A stretch of 64,000 nucleotides of DNA from Ailanthus altissimus (GCA_946807835.1 OX327706.1:22743001-22807000); one strand, 5' to 3'. Numbered from the stretch's first letter, positions 12,401-24,640 are shown. Notes: generated by a model not told the origin, from the sequence alone. Translations and numbers: made by a program.

Positions 12401-15400
12401 GTCAAAAATCATTGGCCTCTCCAATAATATGGATGAAAATCGGATGGACTCGGGTGCCTACCTTGAAATTCATCAAATACACCTCCTTAAACAGCGATAC
12501 AAGGAGCAGCATATAATAGCAAACACATCTCTTTTTAAAAGTTATTTTTACCCATAAACACCTAAAGGGATTAGACAAAATAATTATATGGTGCTCCATG
12601 GACGAAAAGCTTGGGTTCAAAGCGAAAAATGGAGGCAAAGGATGATGCAAAATCAGGGTTGTCAAACAAGAAGAAGAAGCAAAAGAAAGAAAGAAAGAAA
12701 GAAAGAGAAGTGATTAATGCATCTTAAAACTGATAGTTGGTACACTTCATTGGCAACCAATTGAGATAGAGACAAGAAAATTATATTTCCTATCATGAAA
12801 ATATAGCAGAACTGCAAGTTATGCAACAACTTGCAACGGTGCAACTCGGACATTTTCTTTTGATTATTTTTTCTTAAAGGAACAATATCTTCATAATATG
12901 GCGCAATGTGTTCCACGGCAATCATAGACACTGGATAGGGATAAGTTGAGGACCTGTTAAAATTAGAACAGATTCTCTCAATGTATGTTATTCAAAATCT
13001 CTTTCCCATTTTCAAAAGTAATGCAAAATTAAATAAGAAAAGAAAAAACATTTCTAAATACATAGCTGATCATTCATAGACATAAAACTGTCAATTTAAG
13101 CTAGACATTGCTGCTACATAATGCAAAGAATAACATAGAGGTCCACATGAATAGTACCATCATTAAAATTAAAATTTTAAAAAATAAAGTCCACAAGTAA
13201 CCTTCAATCATTTCAGTGAATTACCAAACAAAATGTTCCCCAAGTACAATTGTGTTGAAGTATATTAGTTGTCAAGTATTAGATGTAAAAGTAGTTAGTA
13301 GTTGTAAAGTAGATATTAAATGACTGCTTTCTTTCTATATATACTTGTAACATCTATACTTGAAATAACACACAAGAATTCTTCTTCCCTTTGTTTCTTC
13401 ACATGGTATCAGAGCCATTCTTTTTCTTTGCCAGTGAGTATCACCTGAATTTTCTAGCCACCATGTTCCTTTCCTCCTCCGGCGGTCGCGATCACAAGTT
13501 GTTAATCATCCGTAACTCACCTATTTTCAGAGGCAACTCTTGGCTTTGACTTGTAATTTTTTTGGCAATAGTCTGCCTATTTTCCGACGAATACCATTGT
13601 TTTCCGGTCACTGTGCCTTGTTTCTTCTCCGGTGGTTTGACATTAGTTTTGAGATCTTTGGTGACTCGCTAGAAAAATCCAAAGAAGATCAACGTCAGAA
13701 CTTACCGGACGCGCTGTCATGCGTTGCCCATATTTCCGGCCACTTTCCGATCTCTCTCTTCGGCATCTTTTCTTCGGCATCTTTTCTTCAGCATCTTTTC
13801 TCCGACGATCATCCTTTCCGTGAACTCAGACAAGGCCGACAACCAAATCTGTAGCAGTCACGCACTCATCAGTCACCAGACGCGCCGCCAAGCGCCACCT
13901 CTCCGCCGCCGTACGTGATCGCTGATCTCCTCCTCCGGTGCGTGTGAGTCTTCACTGCCGGCGCCAATAGCTTCAGACAACGCTGGCAAACCAAGTACCT
14001 GCTACCATATCACTTGCCATCATCGGCCGCTGTCACCGTCGATCGGAAAACCGCTCCTGGTAGTTAGTTTGTTTTCTCTTTTCTCAGTCTCTCTAATCTG
14101 TAAGCAAATATAACTACTAAGAACTCCAAAACAGGTTTTATATTATCCTTTAATTCATTTCCTGCTCTTAATACTGAAAAACTGATAAGGAACAGTAATT
14201 ATACCTCTTAGGCATCGTCTATTAAATTATAGTGTATGGAATATAGATTAGAAGACCATTTAACTACTAGGGTTACAGATTTACAAGATAAAGATACAGC
14301 TGAATGGAAAAAGATTGATGACTTACTGTGTAACTAATTATGGCAAACCATTGATCCTCAACTGTATCCCATTTATAAGGCCTACCGAACTTGTTTTGAT
14401 ATTTGGAATTAGTTTAAATTGTTATATACTAATGACATTCAAAGACTGTATTCTGTTGTCTCAAATCTTGTCAATCTAAAACAATAGGATATGGACATGT
14501 CAGAATTCCTTGGACGGATGTCATCCCTCAAGACTGAATTTAATTCACTCTTACCAGTTGGTAAGACTATTGCCGAAGACCTTGCACAGAGGGACAAGTT
14601 TTTTATGGTTCTGACCCTAACTTCTATTAGTTCTAAGCTTTCACCAATTCGAGATCAAATCCTTGCCAGTGAAACTATTTCCTCCATGGATGAGGTGTTT
14701 GCTCGGCTGCTTCGTATTTTTGCTCCAGGTCATGTTTCTAGACCATCTGCAATTGACTCCTCAGTCATGGCCTCTCAATCTCAGTCACAGAGTTCTTTCA
14801 AAGGAGACTAAGGCGATCGCAGCAAGAATCGCCCTAAGTGTAATTATTGTCATCGTTGGAGTCATACTTGAGAAAGATGTTACAAGTTACATGAACGACC
14901 ACCTCGAGCTACTAATCTTGCTTAAACTGATCAATCTAGCACCTCAAACAACCATTCTCCATTATTGACTATTACTAGTGCCGATTATGAGGACTATCTT
15001 AAATATCAAGCAACTAAGCATAAGGGTGGGCACGGTTCAGTTTGGTTTTCTTCGAAACCGAACCGGAATGGTCCAGTTCTGTTTTTTGACCAAAAAAAAA
15101 AGAATCGATTTTTTTTTATAGTTGAAAACCGAACCGAACTGAACTGATTTTTTTTGGTTTGGTCCGGTTCGGTTTTTTCAGTTTTAGAAATTAAGAATTT
15201 TTTATTTTTTAAATTTAGGAAGGATTATGTGTGGTTAAATGTATGTTAATATTTTTAATTATCCAATATATGAACACCACGTGGCAAATAAATATGATTT
15301 TATTAAAAAAATTAATTTTTTTCGGTTCGATTTTTATTTAAGGAAAATCGAACCAGACTGACCAATTTTTAAATAAGAACCAAATGGTTTTTTTCCTATG

Positions 15401-18400
15401 AAAAAAAGGGAACTGAACCGGCCCTTAGCTAAGCAGTCTACCTCCTCCGTTGCTTTCATTGCCAATCCTGGTAATTCTGTTGCGTACCTTACTCAGTTTT
15501 CCTCTCTTGGATGGTGAGTCCTTGATTCTAGTGCCTCATATTATATTTCTGGTAAACCTTCGATGACTATCATGTATTTCTGAGTCAGGATCATTACCTT
15601 CTATAACTTTAGCTAATGGGTCCAAAACCATTACTAAAGCAATTGGTTAAGCACATCCTTTGCCTTCATTACCTTGAAATATGTTCTCTATATTCCACAA
15701 TGTCTTTTTAATCTTATCCCTGTCAGTAAATTCACTCGCTCTTTAAATTGTGCAATCACTTTTGTTAATGACTCTATTCTTATACAGGATCGCAGTACGG
15801 GACAGATGATTGGCACAAGTCGTGAATCACAAGGGCTTTATCATCTGAGTATTCCTCAACCATGTGTTGCATGACAGTTTACTGAATCACCAACACTTCT
15901 CCATAATCATCTAGGACATCCAAATCTATTAGAACTTCAGAAAATGGTTTCAGGTCTCTCTAGTTTATCATCTTTCAATTGTGAGTCTTGTCAGCTTAAA
16001 AAACACTCTCATAGATCGTTTTCAAAACATGTCAATAATCGGGTTGCGTCCCATTTTGAATTAGTTCATTCAGATGTTTAGAGACCTAATCAAGTTTCGT
16101 CTGTTTTAGGTTTTAAATACTTTATTACGTTTATTGATGATTATTCGCGTTGCACTTGTTTATTTTTAATGAAAGATCATTCTGAATTATTTTTCATCGA
16201 ATCTTTCTGTGTTGAAATTAAGACACAATTCTCTACTACTATTCGTATATTGCGTAATGATAATGCATGTGAATATTTTTCTACTCCGTTTACTAAATTC
16301 ATGTCTTCTCAAGGCATGAATTTAGTAAACGGAGTAGAAAAATATTCACATGCATTATCATCAGTCTTCCTGTGTCTATACTCCACAATAAAATGAAGTT
16401 GTTGAGCGTAAGAACAGACATCTCATTGAGACTACCCGTACTTTACTTATATACAATAATGTTCCTCTTCATTTTTGGGCTAATGCTATTCTTACTGCTT
16501 GTTTTCTGATAAATCGAATGCCTTTCTTTGTGTTACAACATCAGGTCCCTCATTCTGTTTTGTATCATAATCAACCATTGTTTTCTCTTCCGCTACTTGT
16601 CTTTGACTGCACATATTTTGCTCATGTCTTCTCTCTTGGTAAAGACAAATTATTTGCTCGGTCCATTAAATGACTTTTTCTTGGTTGCTCACGTCTTTAG
16701 AAATGATATAAGTGTTATTCTCCTAACACCCAACGTTATTTCATTTTTGCTGACGTCACATTTTTCGAGTCTTACCTTTTTTTTTCTTCCTCTACTTCAG
16801 ATACTACGTCCATCACATAGGTTCTTCTAGTTCCTTATCTCATGTCTCCTCCTCCTGAGTCAAACACTACAACTGTCCCTATCTAACAATATGATCCTCC
16901 CACTAAGGATCCTCCCTCTTCGGCTCGTGAGAGTCTTGTTCCTTTAGCTCTTGCAGGTGATGACAATGATACCACTTTTGAGGCACTTAGGGTTTCCACT
17001 GACTCACTTCCTGCTCCCGATCACTCTCCTACTGAGGTCCTACCTCCTGCTGACCAATTTTCCATTGTTGTCCGTAAAGGTAAACGCTCTACTTAGAACC
17101 CTCATCCTATATACAATTTTCTTAGTTATCATCGACTATCTTCACCCTATTATGCTTTTGTGTCTACTTTATATTCTATCTCTGTCCTTACGACCCTCTA
17201 TGAGGCTCTTTCGCATCTTGAGTGGTGTCAAGCAATGGTTGAAGAAATGACTACTTTGCATAATAATGGTGCATGAGAATTAGTTCAATTGCCCCCTGGC
17301 CACTCTATCATTGGTTGTCGTTGGGTTTATATGGTCAAGATTGGACCCAATGGTCAAGTTGATAGGTTGAAAGCACGGTTGGTTGCCAAGGAGTACACAT
17401 AGACTTATGGCCTGGATTATTTTGACACCTTCTCTTCTGTGGCTAACATATCATCTGTTCGGTTGTTCTTATCTATGGCTGCTATTCGCCAATGGCAGTT
17501 GCACCAGCTCAACATCAAAAATACATTTCTCTATGGTGAACTTCAGAAAGAAATCTATATGGAACAACCTCCTGGTTTTGTTGTTCAGGGGGAGTTTAGT
17601 TTTGTATGTAAACTTCATCACTCATTGTATGGTCTAAAACAATCTCCTCGTGCCTGGTTTGGTCGTTTCAGCACTGTCATCCAAGAGTTTGACATGATTC
17701 GATCAAATCACTCTGTTTTCTATAAACATACACCACAAGGTCAATGCATATATCTGGTAATCTACGTTGATAACATTGTCATTACAAGAAATGATCAAGA
17801 TGGTATTAAGCAATTAAAATTTTACTTGTTTGATCATTTTCAAAACAAAGATTTGGGATTAATCTGATACTTCCTTAATATTGAGGTAGCTCAGTCTAGC
17901 TCTGGGATTGCTATTTCTCAAAGAAAGTATACTTTAGATATTCTTCAAGAAACAAAGATGATGGATTGCCAACCGATAGACTTTCCCATGGATCCTAACA
18001 CTAAATTTCTACTTAGACAAGGGGAGCCTCTTGCAGACCCTGGGAGATGTCGGAGATTAGTTGGTAAACTTAATTATCTCACTATCACACGGCTTGATAT
18101 ATCAAGGGATGCGGTCATTTGAATCCTATGATATATCAAGGGTGCACCAGATAAATGTTTGTTATATGAGAATAAGGGTCATACACAGATTGTTGGATAC
18201 TCAGACGCTGATTGGATAGGTTCTTCATCAGATAGACGTTCTACCATTAAGTATTGTGTTCTTATTGGAGGAAATCGTGTATCTTGAAAAAGTAAGAAGC
18301 AACCTGTTGTTGTTAAGTCAAGTGCAGAAGCAGAATATCGTGCAATGGCTTTAGCAACATGTGAATTTATATGGTTGAAACAGTTAATTCAAGAGCTAAA

Positions 18401-19611
18401 ATTTACAGATATATCATAGATGAAATTACTTTGTGATAATCAAGTTGTCTTTCACATTTCATCCAACCCAGTGTTTCATGAAATGACAAAACATATAGAG
18501 ATTGATTACCATTTTGTTCGAAAGAAGATTTTATCTAGCAGTATCTCCACCAATTATGTTAGCTCAAACGATCAACTAGCAAACGTCCTTACTAAATCTC
18601 TTTGTAGTTCTCGAATTGATTTTATTTGTAACAAACTTAACGCATATAATTTATATGCTCCAACTTGAGGAAGAATGTTGAAGTTTATTAGTTGTAAAGT
18701 ATTAGGTGTAAAAGTATTTGGTAGTTGTCAAGTGGTAGATAGTAATTGTAAAGTAGATATTAAATGACTGCCTTCTTTCTATATATATTTGTAATATCTG
18801 TACTTAAAATAACACACAAGAATTTTCTCTCTTTATTTCTTCACGTACGCGTTATCAAGCATAGCAAAAATAGAATAACACAACCTACAAATTATCATAC
18901 TTGTTTTAGATTTTATACATGTTTTATCTATACATTCACAACTTCATTAAAATTAGACATCCTTAATTAAATTGTAATTTACAAATAATAAAACCTAACA
19001 AGCAATTCTCTTTCTCTTTTTTTTTTTTTTCCTTTTTAAAAAAAATGAAACAGACTGCTAAATTCTCTAATTACTCAGCAATAGCAAATAAGGAAGTCCA
19101 AACCTATCCCTAAACCACAAGCAACTTTGCCAACAACCAAAAACATAGCAAAAAAATCAATAAAGAAATGTACAATTTCATTTTACTAATGAACGTAAAT
19201 TTTAATGCAGGTAAAAAATACCAAAAGTAAATTATCAAGAACTAACCCTCGTTTTGCGAAACCTTTTCCGTTACTCGCCTCTTCGTCATCATCATCATTA
19301 TCGCGATCACCATCACCATCACCTTCTTCAGCCTCACCATCATCAGAACCATCTATTTCTTCTGACTTCACATCCGCCGTCCGATCATCATCTTCTTCTT
19401 TTTGTTCATTTTCGCCATCATTTTGATCGTTCTCGAACTGGCTTTGAAGAAACAAATCAACCTGTTCTCTAATAAACAATTTCTTCTCAGATAAATCGAC
19501 TCCGAAATCTTTCTCTAGTTGCCGGCGCACGGTACCGGTGGTGGTCGTGTTCAGGTCCGAGTTTCGTAGGAACTCTTGTAGACGCGCGATGAGCTCCGAG
19601 TCCGATACCAT
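9479..19611 (-). CDS. DEK_C plus two SWIB/MDM2 domains, chromatin-associated protein
   Basis: Six exons read on the minus strand: 19611-19247, 11440-11326, 11223-11049, 10889-10836, 10544-10369 and 9598-9479. All have GT/AG borders and phases that join, giving 334 aa. Residues 1-57 match a DEK_C domain ([20 protein letters not shown]). A strongly acidic stretch (runs of E and D) follows to about residue 118. The first SWIB domain (about 130-215) contains [29 protein letters not shown] and [21 protein letters not shown] basic linker follows, then a second SWIB domain (about 255-333) with [33 protein letters not shown] and [10 protein letters not shown]. Related plant proteins are annotated as SWIB/BAF60b or spp27-like nuclear factors, so chromatin or transcription work is inferred. 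The first ATG is at 19611; the upstream extension has no ATG. Intron 1 is about 7.8 kb because a copia element sits in it, antisense. Confidence 0.9.
11441..13252. other. Intron 1 of the SWIB gene, 3' part
   Basis: Non-coding intron sequence between the copia element and exon 2. It contains AT-rich DNA and a gaaa-type microsatellite at about 12683-12708. Open frames at 12147-12931 lie on both strands and look random. Confidence 0.6.
13253..13403 (+). repeat. 5' LTR of the copia element
   Basis: 151 bp, TG...CA ends, aligning with 18676-18845. It contains a 'ctatatatacttg' TATA-like stretch shared by both copies. Confidence 0.9.
13404..13417 (+). other. Primer-binding site of the copia element
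   Basis: TGGTATCAGAGCCA follows the LTR without a gap and matches the 3' end complement of plant initiator tRNA-Met, the usual copia primer. Confidence 0.9.
15021..15427. mobile_element. hAT-like MITE nested in the copia element
   Basis: A 407-bp element with terminal inverted repeats (TAAGGGTGGGCACGGTTC left, and the complement TAAGGGCCGGTTC right). It is flanked by an 8-bp near-duplication: actaagca at 15013-15020 and gctaagca at 15428-15435, one mismatch. Subterminal motifs of the gaaccgaaccg kind repeat on both sides. An 8-bp duplication and a TAGGG-like end fit the hAT superfamily. It has no coding capacity. It landed after the copia, since it splits copia reading frames. Confidence 0.75.
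16257..16361. repeat. 47-bp perfect inverted duplication inside copia integrase
   Basis: Arms 16257-16303 and 16315-16361 are exact reverse complements, separated by 11 bases (tcttctcaagg). The left arm is normal integrase coding sequence ([16 protein letters not shown]). The right arm is its inverted copy, inserted just before the expected continuation (HQSS..VYTPQ, from about 16358). The structure can fold into a long hairpin. Confidence 0.93.
18667..18675 (+). other. Polypurine tract of the copia element
   Basis: Gaggaagaa lies immediately upstream of the 3' LTR start TGTTGAAG. Confidence 0.75.
18676..18845 (+). repeat. 3' LTR of the copia element
   Basis: Aligns to the 5' LTR with scattered substitutions and one extra stretch of about 19 bp around 18730-18750. 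Terminal CA has become CG. Confidence 0.85.
18846..19246. other. Intron 1 of the SWIB gene, 5' part
   Basis: Non-coding, with a T-rich run at about 19017-19033. It ends at the donor site next to exon 1 (minus-strand GT at 19246-19245). Confidence 0.7.
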
Positions 19612-21159
19612 TTTTTCCTGCAGGCGGTTATTGCGGGTCCGGTATTCCGGGTTCAATTAGGTCTTTTTGTAGAATTTGGTTGGTGTGGACCAGAGTAGGA
19701 CAAATGTGGCAATCTATGAAAAACGTTCTTTGATTCGCGTTCTACTGTTTATTCCGCACATGTGCCAATTTGTGTAAACGAATTACACTTTTATTGTGTT
19801 AATATATATATATATATATTATATTCATTTGGGATTTGTTTATATAAATAAATTATACGCTTAAGTATATATTTAATTTAATTAATATTTAAATTATATG
19901 ACATAATATAATTAAATATATTTAAATAAATAGATTAAATTTAATTTTTTATACACAATTTAATTTGTTTACGATTATATTTATTTAAATGAATAATAAT
20001 ACAAAATTCGATTCGTATATACAAAATATTCGATTCGTTTAATATGATTAAACACGTTTATTATAATTAATAAATTTTAAAATTATATCAAAATTAAATA
20101 TTTAATCTATTTAATAATTATTATTTTAAAATATAATTAAAAAATATAATTCATTGTATATAATAATTTAATGAGTAGAATTAAGAAGTTATAATTATGA
20201 TTTTTAATTTTTAATTATATATTTTAAAATTTTAAAATCAAAATTGGATCTTAAACGAATAAATACGAATTTATTTCTGAACAAATCACGAATTAGTTCA
20301 TTTAATTTAACAGTAAGTTAAACAATAGCATGTCTTAAATAAATTTATAAGTTATAGAGTTTAAATACATATTTGACACAATTAATAAATGAGTAACACG
20401 AATTTAACTCATTTGTTAATTGTGTCCATTTATTTTCACTCATATTCACTTAAAACGTATTCAATTTGTGTCAAATAATTTTATCGTAGCCTATTTTGTT
20501 ACTTTCATCATCACCAATTAGATTTATGCCTCTTTTTTTTAATTTTTAATACTTCAATTGATTTGCCATTAATAATTTTTAATTATTACATTCAAGCCCT
20601 TGACATATGCTTTAATTAGACAGATAATCAATAATTTGGCATAATTCTCAAGAAATCCCTTTATAATTGTCTCATTGAGAAGTAAGGGTATTTTTTAAAA
20701 TAAAAGAAAAAAACTAATTAAAAAAAGTTATCCTTGCCTCGTGTGGAGACAATTATAAAATAAAGACAAACAAATGATATGCCCATGGAGAGAATTTTTA
20801 TCAATTGTCGCAACTTTGATATAGGAATTTGAAAAATAAATATGATTCAATAGTATTAGTATTGGTGATTCAACAATTAAGTATGAGTATTAATTAAGAT
20901 AAATATTGAGTGAAGAGTCAGTAAGAAATTTAGTACACAACGAGCATATGAGAAAAAAAAAGATAAAGAGCTAGAAGTAAGGAGGAATGCAAAAATGCAA
21001 AGAGGTACTATCAGGCCTCAACTCTTCAGTGCTGGCCATACTAAGTTTCGGATTCCTATTTTTTGCTCATATTCAACTTTTTTAAGCAGGTTTTGGACTC
21101 CTAAAAATATAGGCTATTATTCAAATTAGGTTTAAGGCTTATAAAAATGTTTTATTTAC
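19612..21159. other. SWIB upstream region and AT-rich intergenic DNA
   Basis: The first few hundred bases are the promoter side and 5' leader of the minus-strand SWIB gene. A TA microsatellite lies at about 19801-19820. The rest is very AT-rich and shows no gene. Confidence 0.5.
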
Positions 21160-21384
21160 TATATAAACCTTTGTAAAACTTTTAAATTAAGAATCAAATA
21201 TTAAATGAAAAACTTTAAGATATGTTAAAAAACTAGGTAGACATAAAATATTTGTGTGCATTAGAGTGAAACCATTGTACGCGTATATTATTTATGGGAG
21301 AACAAAGGTATGCCATATAGATTATTTTGAGAATTCTTTATTTTTTTAATTGTAATCTCTAAAAGAGTTAATAAGAAAAGTTAG
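21160..21384. repeat. Gypsy-like LTR relic, copy related to 290-500
   Basis: It shares with 290-500 the ordered phrases 'gtagacataaaatatttgtgtgc', 'ttagagtgaaacc', 'gagaattctt' and 'agagttaataagaaaag'. It appears interrupted at 21385 by a small element. The shared 'ctactgtgaacgtaaa' motif reappears beyond that element at about 23981, as it does at about 512 in the first copy. Confidence 0.4.
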
Positions 21385-23965
21385 TGTCATATCTCACATC
21401 AAATAAAAATTTAGTGAATCTTGGGTATATATGGGTGGGTATGTAGTATTACTTAACAGGCTAATCTTTTGAGTCAATAACAAATGCTCGGCCTCGAATT
21501 CTCATTCCCATATGGGCCCTCAAAATCGCCCCAATAAAGATTGCCACATGGAATGTGGGTCTCCTATGCTCCAAAAGGATTGGCAATACGGGTTAGTAGG
21601 CCCTGAAAATCCTGTGTCTTGATCCCCAATAGAAATTACTATGTGAGTAGTATGTTCCCAGCTCCATGGGGGACAGGCAATACATGTCAGTTTGACTCAT
21701 GAGTTTAAGTCAGAGCTGTTGAGATTTGTGCTTAAGTGTCATCCCTTTATGTATGAATATTTGTTTAATATTTATACTAGTAATACCATTTTGTTAAATC
21801 GCTAATTATATTTTATGTATGGTAAAATGCTTGTAACGTTTCAGACATTGTATGATCTGAAAGAGCTGACCTAAATAAGTTTAGATCAGTGCTAAAAATT
21901 AGCAACACTAAGAGTTATAAATGCTAAGAGTTTGCACTGATAAGAGTTATTAAGTTATAAGAGTTAACGATATCTAAAGAGTTAGAACCTTGTCTGAAAT
22001 AAGACAAAGACCTAAGAATATATTAGTAATGACGTAATTGCAAAGAGTTATAAATAATGCTAGAAAATGTCATTATGCAAATATGTTCTTAAATATTATG
22101 TTCCCGATCTATCTTCACTGATGCTGGTCTGTTAGTGAATACCTTAATAAATATATAGATCGGTATATGTCAATATCTGGATGGTCCAGATGGATCTTAG
22201 CAGACCATGAATTTAGTGGAAGCTCGTATAGAGATATAGGTATTCAGTAAAGACTGAATATTGAACAGACTCACAAAGACCTCCAATAGACATCTTATAA
22301 AGTCGTTAATAGAGGGTCTTTCAAGTTGAGTAGTATTCGTGGTCATTTGACCTTAGTGTCACGGTAGGCTTGTGAGTGATCCACCGTACTTTAGTTTCAC
22401 AAATGTCAGAAACCTTTCATAGTCTAACCGTTGAATGTCGCTAGGTATGGTCTGATGCTCATGGATTCCGGTGTGCATAGATATTGATCCATCAGCTCAT
22501 TTGGGTAAGTAATATATCCTAATGCTCTAAGATTATACTTTAGAAAGTCTTATAGTCATAAGTAATAATTCTCGAGAAAAGAGTTTAACCCTATGAATAA
22601 ATAATATTACAAATGTGTTTGGAAATATTATCTATTAAAATACAATTATAGAGATAAGCTTTCAGTCGGGCATATGGAGATTTAACGGTGTTGATCTATA
22701 TCTCCGCTCTACCCAGATATACACGATAGAGGGATTATATAAATATGTTATAACCTCAACTTGTATAGTCTAACGCACCGCTTTGTAATATCCGTAACGT
22801 ATATGTGAGGCATCGTTCACGGACGTATGGATGAGTTTCATATGACAATTCAGGTATGGACCAAAAAAGTCTCACAATATGAAGTGTACTCATTGTACAC
22901 TAGGGCAGCATTATGGATTGAACAGTTCTATTCTAGAAATTTCAGCAAACCGAAAATATATTTTAAGGTTTCTCGGGTTATACACTTGTCTAGACTTAAA
23001 TGTTAAGTACATCATTTAATTAGTTGGTAAGAGTTATTCACTAATTAAATGTTGACAAGTGGCACAATTTTGTTTCATAAATTGTTTCACTATAAATTCA
23101 CCCATTAATTATGTTAGTAAAATCAAATAAGGTATAAAAAATTAATTATTCAATAATTTTTGAATAATTGAATAAATATTATTTAAATAAATAATAATAT
23201 TTATTTAGTTATTTATTATTTTGGTTTAGATGTGAAACATATACCTAATTAGGTATAATTGTCATCAAATATTATTTTTTTTAATTTTTTTACCACTTAA
23301 TTAACTTTGGGAGCACTTGTAAAGTACTTAACACACCTAAACATTATTTTGAATAATTAATTAACAAAGGGTGAAGAAAAAAATCGTGCATAGTGTGAGA
23401 ATAAGTGTGAGAGAGTTTAGTTTTTAGAGAGTTTTTATTTAAACAAAGTGTTGAGAGAAAAAAAAAATAAATTCTTCTTATTTTTCATTCAAGAAATAAA
23501 ACTTTATTGTTGAAAATTCAATTGCTGCTATTATAACTTCACAATTCCACCAGATTGTTGCGAACTAAAATTGAACAATAGTGTACTTCAAGGTGAGCTC
23601 AAAGTTTGAGTTAAGAAGAATTCGAAATTAAAATCTTTACTGAAAGTCATCAAAGATATGTTTCTATAATCTTAAGTTGTTAATGATTTAAGTTACATAT
23701 GTATATGCTAATTACATGCTTAATTCAGCTGCGAAATTCATGTATATGATACATGTATTTAGTTTTGTTAACATGTACGCAATCACATGCATACACCCTA
23801 AAACACATTAACAAAACGGTAACGAATGTGTTGCGTGATTGGATGGGAGAGAATGTCACATCTCACATTGAATAAAACTTGGGTGAATTTTGGATATATA
23901 TAAGCAGGTATGTAGTATTACTTAACAAGTTAGTCTTTTAAGTCAATGATAAGCGTTCGACCTTA
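21385..23965 (+). mobile_element. Possible TRIM-like element, itself split by a solo LTR
   Basis: Direct repeats of about 110 bp, starting TGTCATATCTCACATC at 21385 and TGTCACATCTCACATTG at 23854, bracket about 0.4 kb of internal DNA plus solo LTR C1 (21717-23805). Both repeats share 'ggtatgtagtattacttaaca' and 'agtc...ttcgacc'-type endings. Terminal direct repeats this short, with little interior, are typical of TRIMs. I found no convincing 5-bp target duplication, so the boundaries are approximate. Confidence 0.4.
21717..23805 (+). mobile_element. LTR family C, copy C1 (solo LTR-like)
   Basis: Begins TGTTGAGATTTGTGCTTAAG and aligns over its length with C2 (36281-41300) and, inverted, with C3 (27789-30106). 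Shared landmarks include 'gacaaagacctaagaatatatta', the TATA-like 'aatatgttataacctcaactt', and a late 'caaggtgagctcaa' motif. The right end is placed at '...ctaaaaca' by analogy with C2. Flanking 5-mers (agagc, catta) do not match, so it may be a recombinant or slightly mis-bounded. No coding capacity. Confidence 0.6.
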
Positions 23966-24076
23966 ACACTAATATTCTTTAATCTACTGTGAACGTAAAC
24001 TGATTTGCTTTCACTAACATATAAATATTAAAAGAAAGGTTAATTTTTATTTCAACTAGAGATTAATGCTAAAAGT
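23966..24076. other. Short spacer between TE copies
   Basis: Contains 'ctactgtgaacgtaaac', which also occurs in the 1-500 LTR relic, so it is probably the continuation of that older LTR. Confidence 0.4.
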
Positions 24077-24640
24077 TGTCATGCCCCAAACCCAAAAGAT
24101 CTGAAATATGACATAACTTACACTCATTCAATAATGTGCACTCATAATTAATATTGCATAAAATTTTAAACTTGAATTCAATATTGGAATCCTTATCAAG
24201 TTGCTAGTAAGTTTAATACAAAATCAACCCATGACCATACTTAGTGAAACATAAATTAAATACAACCACCTAATAAAATAACACATAAGTATTTATTCAA
24301 TAGAAACAAATCAAATATCTTAAATTATGTGTCCACAAATGAAACACTCAGCAACCTAGCAACTTAAGGAACCCAAGAGACAGCAGAAGCCTTGCCAAAA
24401 TCACTAAGCACACATATACCTTATTTACCTGAAATTACCATAAACTATAATGAGTTTAAAACTCAGTAAGTATACTAATTTTTCATATATCAAAATACAA
24501 ATACATATATGTATACAATGCATGTGTATGATATGCTGTGATAAATCAAAATCATAATCTTATCAAATCACATGTCAGGTAAGCACTTACACATTCTTTC
24601 AAAATATATAATAGGAATACCATCACTCAACTACTACTTA

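Larger units (their letters stand above)
14251..18664 (+). pseudogene. Copia gag-pol, multiply broken
   Basis: Recognisable pieces in order: a gag stretch at 14491-14811 ([20 protein letters not shown]); a zinc knuckle CNYC...H...C with an internal stop near 14840-14890; a protease remnant LDSSAS near 15518; gag-pre-integrase [11 protein letters not shown] and an integrase core at about 15900-16440; reverse transcriptase from about 17215, with [17 protein letters not shown] and [12 protein letters not shown]. The RT box reads YVDN where copia normally has YVDD. RNase H pieces run to 18664. Stops, frameshifts, a MITE insertion (15021-15427) and an inverted duplication in the integrase (16257-16361) disable it. 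Confidence 0.88.
13253..18845 (+). mobile_element. Degenerate Ty1/copia LTR retrotransposon in SWIB intron 1
   Basis: Left LTR 13253-13403 begins TGTTGAAG and ends TTCACA. A primer-binding site TGGTATCAGAGC (initiator tRNA-Met type) starts directly after it at 13404. The right LTR is 18676-18845, preceded by the purine tract gaggaagaa at 18667-18675, and ends CG where the left copy ends CA. The LTRs differ at roughly a dozen sites and by one indel of about 19 bp, so this is an old insertion. Gag, protease, integrase, reverse transcriptase and RNase H regions appear in copia order, with many stops and frameshifts. I could not find matching 5-bp target duplications (aattg on the left, tacgc on the right). 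It lies antisense to the host gene. Confidence 0.92.

Noticed and set aside
13248..18850. Target duplication for the copia element
   Set aside because: Flanking bases aattg and tacgc do not match, so no duplication is claimed.
19205..19472. Plus-strand serine- and histidine-rich frames
   Set aside because: Antisense shadow of the acidic region of SWIB exon 1 (GAD/GAT-type codons read backward).
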